64,000 nt of DNA from Brachybacterium endophyticum. Lineage in GTDB: Bacteria; Actinomycetota; Actinomycetes; Actinomycetales; Dermabacteraceae. The stretch is taken from NCBI RefSeq assembly GCF_003130585.1, contig NZ_QFKX01000001.1:62001-126000 (forward strand), read 5' to 3'. The translations under genes and the position numbers were made by a program. The notes under the pieces are model-generated. The model was not told the origin of the DNA and did no database searches. It saw only the letters and a program-made list of their open reading frames with translations. Below are positions 51,558 through 60,090 of this stretch, in pieces (position 1 is the stretch's first letter; each line of letters begins with the position of its first letter).

Positions 51558-52562
51558 ATGCCCCGGGTGGAGCAGACCGATTGGCTGGAGACCTTCGTGG
51601 CGGTCATCGATCACGGGAGCTTCTCCGAGGCGGGTCGTGCTCTGCACCGCGCCCAATCGCGCGTCAGCACTCATGTGGCCGCGTTGGAGCGAGCACTCGG
51701 CGGCACGCTGGTGGATCGCAGCCACCGTCCCATCGGTCCGACGGAGCTGGGCACGGCATTCCTCCCGCACGCCCGCGCCGTGCTCGCCGCGCTCGAACGC
51801 GGAGCCGAGGCGGTCGACGCCTGGTCGGGGAGCCCCCGAGGGCGCGTGGTGATCGGCTGCCACCCCAGCGTCAGCGCGGGCTTCCTGCCGCAGGTGCTCG
51901 CGGATCTGCACCTCGCGCACCCGCACCTGCGCGTGGAGCTCACCGAGCACACCACCCCTGATCTGGCCTCGGGCATCGCGGCGGGACGGTTCAACATTGC
52001 GATCCATTCGTGGGTGGGTGATCCGCCGCCCGACGAGCTGCGCACGGAGCATCTGTGGACCGAGCGCTTCGTCGCGATCGTTCCCCCTGGTCATGTCGTG
52101 ATGGACCAGGTGGTGGAGGATCCTGACGACCACGCGCAGCAGGGGAGCGGAGAGCCGCGCGCGGTGATGCTCCCGCCGGATGCGCTGGACGGCCCTCCCT
52201 TGGTGGCCGTCGCCCGGCCGGGCGCCCACATCGACCCCGACACCGGGAGCGCGTTGCGCGCATGGGGCCTCGAGATCCCCGTCGCCTGGCAGTCCGAACA
52301 GCCGCAGACGGTCGTGAACCTGGTGCGTGCGGGTCTTGGCATCGGGGTCCTCAACTCGCTCGCGGCGAGTGTCAGCGACACGCACGGTGTGCACGTCGTG
52401 CCCGTGGGAACGATGGGCGCAGGCCGGAAGGTCGTCGCGACACGGGACCGACGCACGGAATCCTCCCCGAGCATCGACGCCGTGTTCAGCGCGATCCTCG
52501 AGGGCGCTCCGCCGGACGGCGTGCGGCCGGCGCCCTCCTCGCAGGGTCGGTCGGCACCGTGA
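51558..52562 (+). CDS. LysR family transcriptional regulator
   Basis: 334 residues from the ATG at 51558, with AGGAGACG 4 nt upstream. The HTH is DHGSFSEAGRALHRAQSRVS followed by THVAALERALGG, then the long linker helix and a periplasmic-binding-type effector domain (GRVVIGCHPSVSAGFLPQVL, GLGIGVLNSLAASV). An insertion of about 15 residues (VVEDPDDHAQQGSGEPR) in the effector domain is unusual. It is divergent from the rhamnonate operon, the classic LysR layout, so it probably activates that operon in response to the sugar acid or an intermediate. Confidence 0.9.
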   Translation: MPRVEQTDWLETFVAVIDHGSFSEAGRALHRAQSRVSTHVAALERALGGTLVDRSHRPIGPTELGTAFLPHARAVLAALERGAEAVDAWSGSPRGRVVIGCHPSVSAGFLPQVLADLHLAHPHLRVELTEHTTPDLASGIAAGRFNIAIHSWVGDPPPDELRTEHLWTERFVAIVPPGHVVMDQVVEDPDDHAQQGSGEPRAVMLPPDALDGPPLVAVARPGAHIDPDTGSALRAWGLEIPVAWQSEQPQTVVNLVRAGLGIGVLNSLAASVSDTHGVHVVPVGTMGAGRKVVATRDRRTESSPSIDAVFSAILEGAPPDGVRPAPSSQGRSAP

Positions 52563-52619
52563 GGGCGTGCCGTGCAGGCGGCGTCGCAGTGCAGCGGCTG
52601 GCGTGACGACAAAGCGGTG

Positions 52620-52631
52620 ATCCTATTTGAT
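52620..52631. promoter_or_regulatory. Palindrome ATCCTATTTGAT after LysR gene
   Basis: Matches WTCCTATAGGAT at 10 of 12 positions; outer ATC/GAT are symmetric. 437 bp from the transporter start, so distant for direct control. Confidence 0.35.
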
Positions 52632-52663
52632 GCAGGCGTGGAGTTCGCTGGAGTCGACCACCT

Positions 52664-52723
52664 CCACTCGTGTTCCCCGGTGGTGATCAGTTCGCGGCCG
52701 AGGTGTCGAGCTGCGGAGATGTC
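52664..52723 (-). pseudogene. Possible relic of an enolase-superfamily dehydratase
   Basis: The minus frame reads [20 protein letters not shown]. The octamer LITTGEHE is identical to the metal-site segment of the intact RhmD at 47.7 kb, and the residues before it would suit the preceding loop. There is no further similarity on either side and no start. It may be the last scrap of a decayed paralogue, or chance. Confidence 0.3.
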
Positions 52724-52831
52724 ACTGGTGAGACAGATCGGCCAACGGAGAGTTCGCTCGCCGACCGACTGCGCCGAAAAGACGCCGTCCGCCCCGGGCC
52801 GCCCCCACTCACCGCACCACCATTGCTTATG

Positions 52832-52843
52832 ATCCTGTAGGAA
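52832..52843. promoter_or_regulatory. Palindrome ATCCTGTAGGAA before Nramp-like gene
   Basis: Identical to the site at 46681. It lies 213 bp upstream of the transporter start, in the direction of the Nramp-like/KdgT operon. Confidence 0.5.
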
Positions 52844-53056
52844 ATGGTTGACAGCGCTCGTGCCTGCCTCTAGGTTCGGCACACATATCGGTCGGATACC
52901 CCGGCCACGCGGAACAACCTCGCCTGCCGACGACGACAGCGAGCGGTCCCACCTCCCTCGGACCGCGGCGATGCGGCGTCGACGCCGGCGTGATCGATCG
53001 ACCGGACCGGCGCCCCGCGGCCCGACGTCGACTGGCCCGAAGGAGGACCAGCTGGC

Positions 53057-54541
53057 ATGACTGCACCACAGCACCAGGACCTCGGACTGGGGGAGCTGCG
53101 CTTCCCCGAGGCCGATCCGCGACTGAAGAAGTGGACCTTCGGCAATCTGATCGCCTTCACGGGCCCGGGCATGATCCTGGCGTCGGTGACGATCGGCAAC
53201 GGGGAGATCTTCTCCTCCTCCCGCGGTGGCGCCGTGTTCGGCATGGCCATCATCTGGACGTTCGTCCTGTGCGCGATCATGAAGGCGGCGATCGTCTACT
53301 CGGGCGGGCGCTACATCGTGCTCACCGGTGAGCACCCCTTCCAGCGCTGGGCGCAGATCATCCCCGGCCCGCGAAACTGGCTCGCCCTGCTGCTGGGCGT
53401 GCTCGCCGTCGTCTGCTTCCCGTCCTGGGCCGTCGCGTACTTCCAGGGTCTCGGCCAGTGGTCCAACTGGACCTTCCACACCTCGATCGACCCCGCCATC
53501 TGGGGCCTGATCTGGGGTGTCATCGGTTTCGCGACCGTGTTCCTGCGCAGCTTCAAGATCGTCGAGAACTTCCAGACCGTCGTCGTCGGCCTGATGGTCG
53601 TGTTCTCGTTCGTCGCCGTGTTCGTCTCCAACCCCCCGTGGATCGAGGCGATCAAGGGCCTGGTGCCGAACGTCCCCAGTGACTACCCCGGCTGGATCAA
53701 GCAGGACTTCCCCGACGTCGCCGGACGCTCGATCCCGCTGGAGATCATCGCCTACCTGGGGGCGCTCGGCGGCGGCACCTACGACTACATCGGCTACGTG
53801 GGATCCCTGCGCGAGAAGCGGTGGGGGATGCTGGGCGTTCCCGACCACGCGGTGCTCGAGGAGAAGCTGAACCAGCTCGACAGCGATCACGCGCGCATCC
53901 CGCTCGCGGAGGACACGGAGAACGTCGCCGAGGGTCGTGCCTGGCTGCGCGCCGTGAAGCTCGACGTGCTCGCCTCCTTCGTATCCGTCGGGATCCTCGC
54001 GATCACCTTCCTCGTGCTCGGCGACGTGGTGCTGGGCACGGGAGCCTCCCAGACGGTCCCGGGCGACGACGACATCCTCGGCGATCAGGCCGGGTTCTTC
54101 TCGATGATCTCGCCGGTGCTGGTGTACCTGTACCAGATCGCGATCTGGGCGGCCTTCTTCGGGTCGCTGCAGGCGCTCATGTCCACGATCTACCCGTACA
54201 CGGTGCGGGAGAGCTTCGCGCCGAGCTTCAAGGCCCTGCGCGAGCCGAGGAACTGGCAGAAGGTGCGGGTCGCCGTGGCGACCTACACCTTCCTCGGTGC
54301 GGTGGTGCTGCTGTTCAGCGGCCTCAGCTACACCACCGTGATCTCCTTCGCCGGGATCCTGGGCGGGGTGCTGTCCCTGGGGGTCTGGGGCTTCGCCCAG
54401 CTGTGGACCGAGCACAAGGTGCTCCCGAAGCCGTACCGGATGCACCGCTGGGCGCAGGTGGTCGTCGCGATCAGCTCCCTGGCCCTGTTCGTCTTCGGCG
54501 TGGTGGCGATCATCCAGTTCTTCCAGGACTTCCTCGGATGA
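53057..54541 (+). CDS. Nramp-fold transporter without canonical metal-binding motif
   Basis: 494 residues with about 11-12 membrane segments. FTGPGMILASVTIGNGEIFS (residues 34-53) aligns with the Nramp TM1 region, where metal transporters have DPGN; here it is TIGNGE. The TM6 MPH motif is also not recognisable: the presumed region reads AFFGSLQALMSTIYPYTVRE. Such Nramp-related proteins are often annotated as divalent metal or manganese transporters by fold only. It is coupled to a small membrane protein gene and followed by a KdgT permease, in a sugar-acid region, so a carboxylate or other non-metal substrate is plausible. Confidence 0.8.
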   Translation: MTAPQHQDLGLGELRFPEADPRLKKWTFGNLIAFTGPGMILASVTIGNGEIFSSSRGGAVFGMAIIWTFVLCAIMKAAIVYSGGRYIVLTGEHPFQRWAQIIPGPRNWLALLLGVLAVVCFPSWAVAYFQGLGQWSNWTFHTSIDPAIWGLIWGVIGFATVFLRSFKIVENFQTVVVGLMVVFSFVAVFVSNPPWIEAIKGLVPNVPSDYPGWIKQDFPDVAGRSIPLEIIAYLGALGGGTYDYIGYVGSLREKRWGMLGVPDHAVLEEKLNQLDSDHARIPLAEDTENVAEGRAWLRAVKLDVLASFVSVGILAITFLVLGDVVLGTGASQTVPGDDDILGDQAGFFSMISPVLVYLYQIAIWAAFFGSLQALMSTIYPYTVRESFAPSFKALREPRNWQKVRVAVATYTFLGAVVLLFSGLSYTTVISFAGILGGVLSLGVWGFAQLWTEHKVLPKPYRMHRWAQVVVAISSLALFVFGVVAIIQFFQDFLG

Positions 54542-55023
54542 GCGCCTCCACGGCGACCAGCGCCCCCTCGATGACAGGACGTCGGCCCATGCGCACCCCC
54601 GTCTACCTGCTCGCGATCGGGTCCTGCCTCGTCCTCTCCTGGCTCTTCGCCACCCGCGAGAACTGGATCGGACTCGCGCTCGTCCTGGTCGGCGCGGTCG
54701 CCTACGCGGTGCGCCTGGTGACGGCGAACCGGGCCGATCGCAGGGAGGCCGTGGCCGAGGCGCGCGAGCAGCGGCCCGGCACGTCGGCCGAGCAGCAGGC
54801 GCTGCGCACCGAGCTGGGGCAGATGCGCGAGGCGTACGAACGGAACCGCCGGGTGATGCTCCTGATCTCCGTGGTCATCGCGGGCCTGGCCACGATCGCC
54901 TGGGCCTGGAACCCGCCGCTCGCGCTCGCGCTGCTGCTGTTCGCGATCCCCTGCCTCGCGCTCGCCTGGCGCAGCACGCGCGCCGTGCGCAGGATCGACC
55001 AGGGACTCGCGGGAGCCCGCTGA
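54538..55023 (+). CDS. Small membrane protein coupled to Nramp-like carrier
   Basis: 161 residues, not recognised as a named family. It starts with the ATG overlapping the transporter stop (ATGA). A polar N-terminus (1-18) is followed by two hydrophobic segments (about 21-38 and 43-60), a charged, probably helical stretch (63-102, rich in Arg, Glu and Gln), and two more hydrophobic segments (about 104-120 and 125-142). The tail is basic, suggesting both ends are cytoplasmic. Strict coupling to the carrier suggests an accessory subunit, but no function can be assigned. Confidence 0.75.
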   Translation: MSASTATSAPSMTGRRPMRTPVYLLAIGSCLVLSWLFATRENWIGLALVLVGAVAYAVRLVTANRADRREAVAEAREQRPGTSAEQQALRTELGQMREAYERNRRVMLLISVVIAGLATIAWAWNPPLALALLLFAIPCLALAWRSTRAVRRIDQGLAGAR

Positions 55024-55111
55024 CACCGCGCCACCGGCCAGGACCACACCGGCGGCCGGGACCACACCGACGGCCGTGACGACCCACCGACGGGAAGGAA
55101 GAGCACACGGG

Positions 55112-56194
55112 ATGACCGCCTCGACGACGAGCGGGACGAGGCTCCGTTCACCGATCTACGGAACCCTCGACAGGATCCCCGGCGGGCTGATGGTGGTGCC
55201 GCTGCTGCTGGGCGCCGTGGTGTGCACGATCGCCCCCGGCCTGCTGCAGATCGGCAGCTTCACCACCGCCCTGTTCGCGACACCGATGCCGCTGATGGCC
55301 CTGGTCATCTTCGCGACCGGCATGCAGATCACCCCGCGCTCGATCGGCCCGGTGGCCGGGACGACCGGCGCCATCCTGCTCGCCAAGAGCCTGGTGCCCG
55401 GCCTGATCGTGGTCGCGCTCGGGTCGGTGGTGGGGATCCAGGGGATCCTCGGGATCTCGATCCTCGCGATGCTGGCCACCTTCGACAACTCCAACGGCGG
55501 CGTCTGGATCGCCTTCACCGGGAAGTACGGCACCCGCACCGATCGCGGCGCCTACGTCGCCTCCGCCGTCAACGACGGACCCTTCTTCACCATGCTCTTC
55601 ATCGGCGCCGCGGGCCTCGGCTCGATCCCGCTGGAAGCGTTCGCCGCCGCGATCATCCCGCTCCTGCTGGGCATCGTGGTGGGCAACATCGACCACCGCT
55701 GGACCGAGGTCATGCGCTCGGTGCCCAGCATCGTCATCCCCTTCTTCGCCTTCGGTCTGGGCAGCAGCATCGACCTCGGCGCCGTGCTCACCGGCGGCGT
55801 CACCGGCATCCTGCTGGGCCTGGTGGTCACCCCGTTCACCGGTGGGCTGACCTACCTCGCCTACCGGTTCCTGCTGCGTCGGGGGAAGCGCTCGGGCATC
55901 GGGTTCGTCGCGGGCACGACGGCGGGCAACTCCCTGGCGACACCGGCGATCGTCGCCGCTGCCGATCCGCGCTTCGAGCCGTTCGTCGGCGTCGCGACCG
56001 TGCAGATCGCCACCGCGGTGCTGATCTCCTCGATCACGGCCCCGCTCATCGCCGCCTGGGTGCTGCGCCGGAACGGGACGTTGAACGACCCGGAGGCGGG
56101 GGATGGGGACGTCGAAGGGGCGACCGCGGCCGAGCGCGAACAGGTCGCGGAGGCGGACGAGGCCGAGGTCGACAGCGACGCCGGAGCGCGCTGA
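55112..56194 (+). CDS. kdgT: 2-keto-3-deoxygluconate permease
   Basis: 360 residues from the ATG at 55112 (GGGAAGGAAGAG upstream; an in-frame ATG at 55076 lacks one). It shows the KdgT family pattern: YGTLDRIPGGLMVVPLLLGA at the N-terminus, FATGMQITPRSIGPV, ATFDNSNGGVWIAFTGKYG, AVNDGPFFTMLFIG and VAGTTAGNSLATPAIVAAAD, with about 10 membrane segments. The family imports 2-keto-3-deoxygluconate by H+ symport. The last 35 residues are a strongly acidic tail not typical of KdgT. In this cluster 2-keto-3-deoxy acids are also intermediates of the rhamnonate route. It ends at a hairpin shared with lldD. Confidence 0.9.
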   Translation: MTASTTSGTRLRSPIYGTLDRIPGGLMVVPLLLGAVVCTIAPGLLQIGSFTTALFATPMPLMALVIFATGMQITPRSIGPVAGTTGAILLAKSLVPGLIVVALGSVVGIQGILGISILAMLATFDNSNGGVWIAFTGKYGTRTDRGAYVASAVNDGPFFTMLFIGAAGLGSIPLEAFAAAIIPLLLGIVVGNIDHRWTEVMRSVPSIVIPFFAFGLGSSIDLGAVLTGGVTGILLGLVVTPFTGGLTYLAYRFLLRRGKRSGIGFVAGTTAGNSLATPAIVAAADPRFEPFVGVATVQIATAVLISSITAPLIAAWVLRRNGTLNDPEAGDGDVEGATAAEREQVAEADEAEVDSDAGAR

Positions 56195-56224
56195 CAGGAA
56201 GCCTTCGGCCTCGCAGATGCAGCG

Positions 56225-56271
56225 ACGCCCCGCCCCGGTAGGATCGTGGATCCGAGCCCGGGACGGGGCGT
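56225..56271. terminator. Bidirectional hairpin between kdgT and lldD
   Basis: ACGCCCCGCCCCGG (56225-56238) pairs with 56258-56271 with one mismatch, giving a 14-bp stem. It lies 30 bp after the kdgT stop and 12 bp after the lldD stop on the other strand. Confidence 0.65.
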
Positions 56272-56283
56272 GAGGGGTTGAGG

Positions 56284-57540
56284 TCAGGCCTCGGGCTCGC
56301 GGTGCAGGCCCTCCCCGTGCCAGATCTCCGGGTAGTCGACGAAGCCGCGATCCAGGGCGTCGACGCTGGTCGCGCCTAGCTGCCCCATGGCCAGAGCGAG
56401 CTCCTCGTCGAGGATCTCCAGCACACGGGTGACGCCGCGCTCGCCGGCGGCGGCGTTGGCGTAGCCCCAGGCGCGACCGATCGAGACCAGGTCCGCGCCG
56501 ACGGCGAGGGCCTTGGCGATGTCGTCGCCCGTGCGCACTCCCGAGTCGAAGACGACGGTCATGTCCTCGCCCACGGTGTCCACGATCGTGGGCAGCACGC
56601 TGATCGTGGAGGGGGAGGAGTCGAGCTGGCGCCCGCCGTGGTTGGAGACGTAGATGCCCTGGGCGCCGACCTTCTTCGCCCGCAGGGCGTCCTCCGGCGT
56701 GAGGATTCCCTTGATGTACAGCGGGCCGTCCCACTGGCGGCGCACGTCCTCGATGTTCTCCCACGTCAGGGTGAGGTTCGCGAGGTACTTCGCGACGAAC
56801 TCCTGGTGCGAGACGGCGTTGTCGCCCTGGATCTCACCAACCAGGTTGCGGAAGCCGATGGCCGGCGGCCGCATCACCGCGAGCGTCCAGTCCAGGTGCC
56901 GCACCGCCTGGAGGGCGTTGCTCGCGGTTACCTTCGGCGGGATCGACATGCCGTTGCGGTGGTCGCGGTAGCGCTTGCCGTTCAGGGGCACGTCCACGGT
57001 CACCACGAGCGCCTCCGCGCCGACGGCCTTCGCGCGCTGGATCAGGTTGGTGACGATCCGATCGCTCTTGTACATGTACAGCTGGTACCAGAGCGGGCCG
57101 GTGGCGACGTCGGCGATCTCCTCGATCGACCAGTTCGAGGCGGTGGAGATCGTGAAGGGGATGCCGGCCTTCCCGGCCGCGCGCACTGCAGGCAGCTCCC
57201 CGGTGCCGCCGATCATCCGCTGCAGTCCCAGCGGGCCCATCACGTAGGGCCGGTCCAGCGGCATGCCGTCGACCTCGGTGGAGATGTCGACGTGGGAGAT
57301 GTCGGTCAGCCAGCGCGGGCGGAAGCGCACCCGGCGCAGGTCGGCCGCGTTGTCGTCCTTGGTGATCTCGTGATTCGAGGCGCCGTCGATGATGTCGAAG
57401 GCCATCGTCGGCAGCCGCCGCTTGGCGAGTCGGCGGAAGTCCTCGACCGACGGCGCGGACTCCACGGGGTCCACGCGCAGGCCGCCGGCGGCGATCATCT
57501 TCGCGAACTCGACGGCTCCGGTCAGCGGGTTCTCGGCCAT
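56284..57540 (-). CDS. lldD: L-lactate dehydrogenase (FMN, LldD / alpha-hydroxyacid oxidase family)
   Basis: 418 residues. The FMN TIM barrel is clear: TMAFDIIDGASNHEI at the N-terminus, FTISTASNWSIEEIAD, WYQLYMYKSDR, TVDVPLNGKRYRD, IKGILTPEDALRAKK, and YVSNHGGRQLDSS with catalytic His301. It oxidises L-lactate (or glycolate or mandelate) to the oxo acid, passing electrons to quinone or another acceptor. As the probable last gene of the run that begins at 63.4 kb it may burn L-lactate made by the rhamnonate route. Mycofactocin-type and oxidase relatives are possible alternatives. Confidence 0.9.
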   Translation of the reverse strand: MAENPLTGAVEFAKMIAAGGLRVDPVESAPSVEDFRRLAKRRLPTMAFDIIDGASNHEITKDDNAADLRRVRFRPRWLTDISHVDISTEVDGMPLDRPYVMGPLGLQRMIGGTGELPAVRAAGKAGIPFTISTASNWSIEEIADVATGPLWYQLYMYKSDRIVTNLIQRAKAVGAEALVVTVDVPLNGKRYRDHRNGMSIPPKVTASNALQAVRHLDWTLAVMRPPAIGFRNLVGEIQGDNAVSHQEFVAKYLANLTLTWENIEDVRRQWDGPLYIKGILTPEDALRAKKVGAQGIYVSNHGGRQLDSSPSTISVLPTIVDTVGEDMTVVFDSGVRTGDDIAKALAVGADLVSIGRAWGYANAAAGERGVTRVLEILDEELALAMGQLGATSVDALDRGFVDYPEIWHGEGLHREPEA

Positions 57541-57621
57541 GGGATCTCCTTGTCTCGACGGTCTGGTTGTCTCGACTGTCTCGGGTGTCTGGATGGTCTC
57601 GGTGTGCGTCGGCGGTTGGTG

Positions 57622-58653
57622 TCAGGCCCGCTGGGGGCTGCTGACGACGTGGGCCGGTTCCCGGCCCTCGGCCACGGCGATGACCTCGCCGAGAGCCTCG
57701 GCGCCGGTGGCGGCGGTGAAGTCCTGCGTCCAGCACAGGGAGTGCGGGGTGAGCAGCACGTTGTCGAGCTTGAGCAGGGGGCTGCTCGTCGGCAGCGGCT
57801 CGGTCTCGAAGACGTCGAGGGCGGCGCCGGCGATGGTGCCCGAGCGGAGAGCGTCGACGAGGGCGGGCTCGTCGACGACCGCGCCGCGGGCGACGTTGAC
57901 GAGGTGCCCGTCGGGCCCCAGCTGCTCGAGTTCGGTGCGGCCGATGAGGTGGCGGGTCTCGGCGTTGGAGGAGACGGTGAGGATCGCGAAGTCGCTGCGC
58001 CGCAGCAGGTCCGCGAGCGGGACCTGCTCGATGCCGGTCTCCGCGCAGAACTCCGGTCGCGGGGTGCGGTTGGAGGCGATCACCGTGAGGCCCAGCCCGC
58101 GCAGCAGGCGCACGGTCTCCCGGCCGATTCCGCCCAGGCCGACGACCCCGATGGTGGCGCTCGCGAGCCCGCGGCCCCGCAGGCCCGAGCGCTGGTCCCA
58201 GCGCCCGGTGTGCACCAGCTGCGACTTGGGCACCAGGTTGTGCGCGAGGGAGAACAGCAGGGTCAGGGCAGCATGCGCCATCGGCACCCGCAGGCCGTCG
58301 GGCGCGTTGGTGACCACGATGCCGTGGGATTCGCAGGCGGCGAGGTCCACCTGGTCGAAGCCCGCGCCGAAGCGGGCGACGTGGCGCAGGGTGGGCTGCT
58401 CCCCGAGCTGTTCGCGGCCGAACGGGGTCTCGCCCATCAGCAGCACGGCATCGAAGCCGTGCAGGCCCTCGGCGGTCAGCTCCTGCGTCGCCAGGTCGAT
58501 CGGGGACCACTCGATCCCGTGATCGGCCAGGTCGCCCAGGCCGATGTCCCCGTGGGTGGTGCGGCCGTCGCCGTCGATGCCCTCGGCGGCGACGGCGAGT
58601 CTCCAGGGTCTTCTCGGTGCGCTCGGTGCGCTCGGTGCGCTCGGCGTGCTCAT
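57622..58653 (-). CDS. D-isomer-specific 2-hydroxyacid dehydrogenase
   Basis: 343 residues. NAD-binding TIGVVGLGGIGRETVRLLRG near 167, the catalytic Arg in NVARGAVVDEPALV, Glu in AALDVFETEPLP and His in VLLTPHSLCW complete the triad. It reduces a 2-oxo acid to the D-2-hydroxy acid or the reverse. The N-terminus is a PSAPSAPSAP repeat encoded by 9-bp units. It is placed between lldD and an ACS carrier, suggesting interconversion of hydroxy and oxo acids. Substrate (glyoxylate, hydroxypyruvate, phosphoglycerate or other) not resolved; it has no ACT domain. Confidence 0.88.
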   Translation of the reverse strand: MSTPSAPSAPSAPRRPWRLAVAAEGIDGDGRTTHGDIGLGDLADHGIEWSPIDLATQELTAEGLHGFDAVLLMGETPFGREQLGEQPTLRHVARFGAGFDQVDLAACESHGIVVTNAPDGLRVPMAHAALTLLFSLAHNLVPKSQLVHTGRWDQRSGLRGRGLASATIGVVGLGGIGRETVRLLRGLGLTVIASNRTPRPEFCAETGIEQVPLADLLRRSDFAILTVSSNAETRHLIGRTELEQLGPDGHLVNVARGAVVDEPALVDALRSGTIAGAALDVFETEPLPTSSPLLKLDNVLLTPHSLCWTQDFTAATGAEALGEVIAVAEGREPAHVVSSPQRA

Positions 58654-58711
58654 CGGGTGCTCCTCGGATCGGTGGTGGAGGGGGTGCGGGTGCGGCGTCC
58701 CCGTACGTGTC

Positions 58712-60034
58712 TCATGCAGCGGCCCTCTCGGCTGCTTCGCGCTGGGGGATCGGCCTGCGGATCAGCAGACCGAAGAACACGGCGCCCAGTGCGGCGATGA
58801 GTCCCGCCAGGATGAACGAGGGCGAGTAGCTGCCGGTGGCATCGAAGACCATGCCGGTGACCACGGGTGCCAGCGCACCCCCGAAGTAGCCGCCGAAGTT
58901 CATGATGCCGCCGAAGCGGGCGGCGTAGGCGTCCGGGACGATGTCGGAGGTGGCCGCCCAGGCCTGCGACTGGACCACGGCGATCAGGCCGAGGGCGAGG
59001 CTGAGGACCACCAGCGCGAGGGCGAACGTGGACACCAGCGGCACCAGGCACAGCAGCGCGCCGGCCCCGAGCGAGGCGATGATCAGCGCGATCCGCTTGG
59101 AGGCGAGGGGGCTGCGTCCGCGCCGGGCGAGGACCAGGGTGATGCGTCCTCCGAAGATCGCGCCGAGAGCGGCGACGACGTAGGGGACCGAGGCGACGAC
59201 GCCGGTCTGGCCGATCGAGACGCCCAGGGAGTTCTGGAGGTACAGCGGCAGGAAGGTGATGAAGATGTTCCAGATCCAGATCGAGGTGAAGAAGCCGAGC
59301 ATCATGCCCCAGGTCTGACGGAAGGTGAACAGCTTCAGCCAGGGGATGCGCGGGGCGTCCGCGTCCTCGATGTCGTCCCGTCCCGCCAGGATGTGGCGGT
59401 ACTCCTCGTCCGAGAGGTGCTTGGCGTGCTCCGGTGAGCGGTAGAACGCCCAGAAGGCGACCGCGAGGACGATGCCGGCCACACCCAGGACCAGGAACAT
59501 GGCGCGCCAGCCGAAGGCGAGCATGAGCACCGTGAGGATCGGGGGAGCGATCGCCGACCCCCACTTGGATCCGGAGTCCCAGATCCCGGCGGCCTGCCCG
59601 CGCTCGGAGCGCGGGAACCAGTGCGTGGTGATCTTCGAGCTGTTGGGCGAGTTCGGGGACTCGCCGATCCCCAGCAGCACCCGGAACAGCAGGAAGTGGC
59701 CCAGGGTGTGGCCGAGCGCCATCAGCGCGGAGGCGATCGACCAGACGCCGACGGCCAGGAAGTACATCCGCCGCGGGCCGACCTTGTCGATCAGGTATCC
59801 CACGGGCAGCTGGCAGATCGCGTAGGTCCACGAGAAGACGCTGCCCATCAGGCCGATGTCGGTCTGGGTGAGGCCGAGCTCCTCGATCATGTGGGGAGCG
59901 GCGATCGAGACCGACGCGCGGTCCATGTAGTTCAGGATCCCGGCCAGCAGCAGCCAGAACAGCACGAAGTAGCGGAGGTTGCGGACGGTGCGGCGATCAC
60001 GCTGCCGGCGGGTGTCCTCGACGTCGAGGCTCAT
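58712..60034 (-). CDS. MFS transporter, ACS type (hexuronate/galactonate-like)
   Basis: 440 residues from the ATG at 60034; a GTG two codons earlier is possible but the AGTAGG ribosome site suits the ATG better. TM1 LLAGILNYMDRASVSIAAPH, LGIGESPNSPNSSKITTHWF and the next loop FPRSERGQAAGIWDSGSKWG are typical of the GudP/DgoT/ExuT branch that carries glucarate, galactonate or hexuronates. It lies between a D-2-hydroxyacid dehydrogenase gene and another ACS carrier gene, both in the same direction. It is less related to the carriers at 49.9 and 60.1 kb than those are to each other. Confidence 0.9.
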   Translation of the reverse strand: MSLDVEDTRRQRDRRTVRNLRYFVLFWLLLAGILNYMDRASVSIAAPHMIEELGLTQTDIGLMGSVFSWTYAICQLPVGYLIDKVGPRRMYFLAVGVWSIASALMALGHTLGHFLLFRVLLGIGESPNSPNSSKITTHWFPRSERGQAAGIWDSGSKWGSAIAPPILTVLMLAFGWRAMFLVLGVAGIVLAVAFWAFYRSPEHAKHLSDEEYRHILAGRDDIEDADAPRIPWLKLFTFRQTWGMMLGFFTSIWIWNIFITFLPLYLQNSLGVSIGQTGVVASVPYVVAALGAIFGGRITLVLARRGRSPLASKRIALIIASLGAGALLCLVPLVSTFALALVVLSLALGLIAVVQSQAWAATSDIVPDAYAARFGGIMNFGGYFGGALAPVVTGMVFDATGSYSPSFILAGLIAALGAVFFGLLIRRPIPQREAAERAAA

Positions 60035-60090
60035 GTGCACCTACTCGGTGTCGGGCGGGACGCGGGGCGTCCCGCAGGAGGAGGCGCCCC

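Larger units (their letters stand above)
52563..53056. other. 494-bp spacer with two operator-like sites and a gene relic
   Basis: No intact gene seen. It contains ATCCTATTTGAT at 52620, a short minus-strand stretch resembling a rhamnonate dehydratase at 52664-52723, ATCCTGTAGGAA at 52832, and the ribosome site GAAGGAGGACCAG before 53057. Bases 52850-53030 are GC-rich with nothing recognised. Confidence 0.5.

Noticed and set aside
56209..56271. Riboswitch between kdgT and lldD
   Set aside because: The structure is a simple hairpin after both stop codons, so a bidirectional terminator is enough to explain it.
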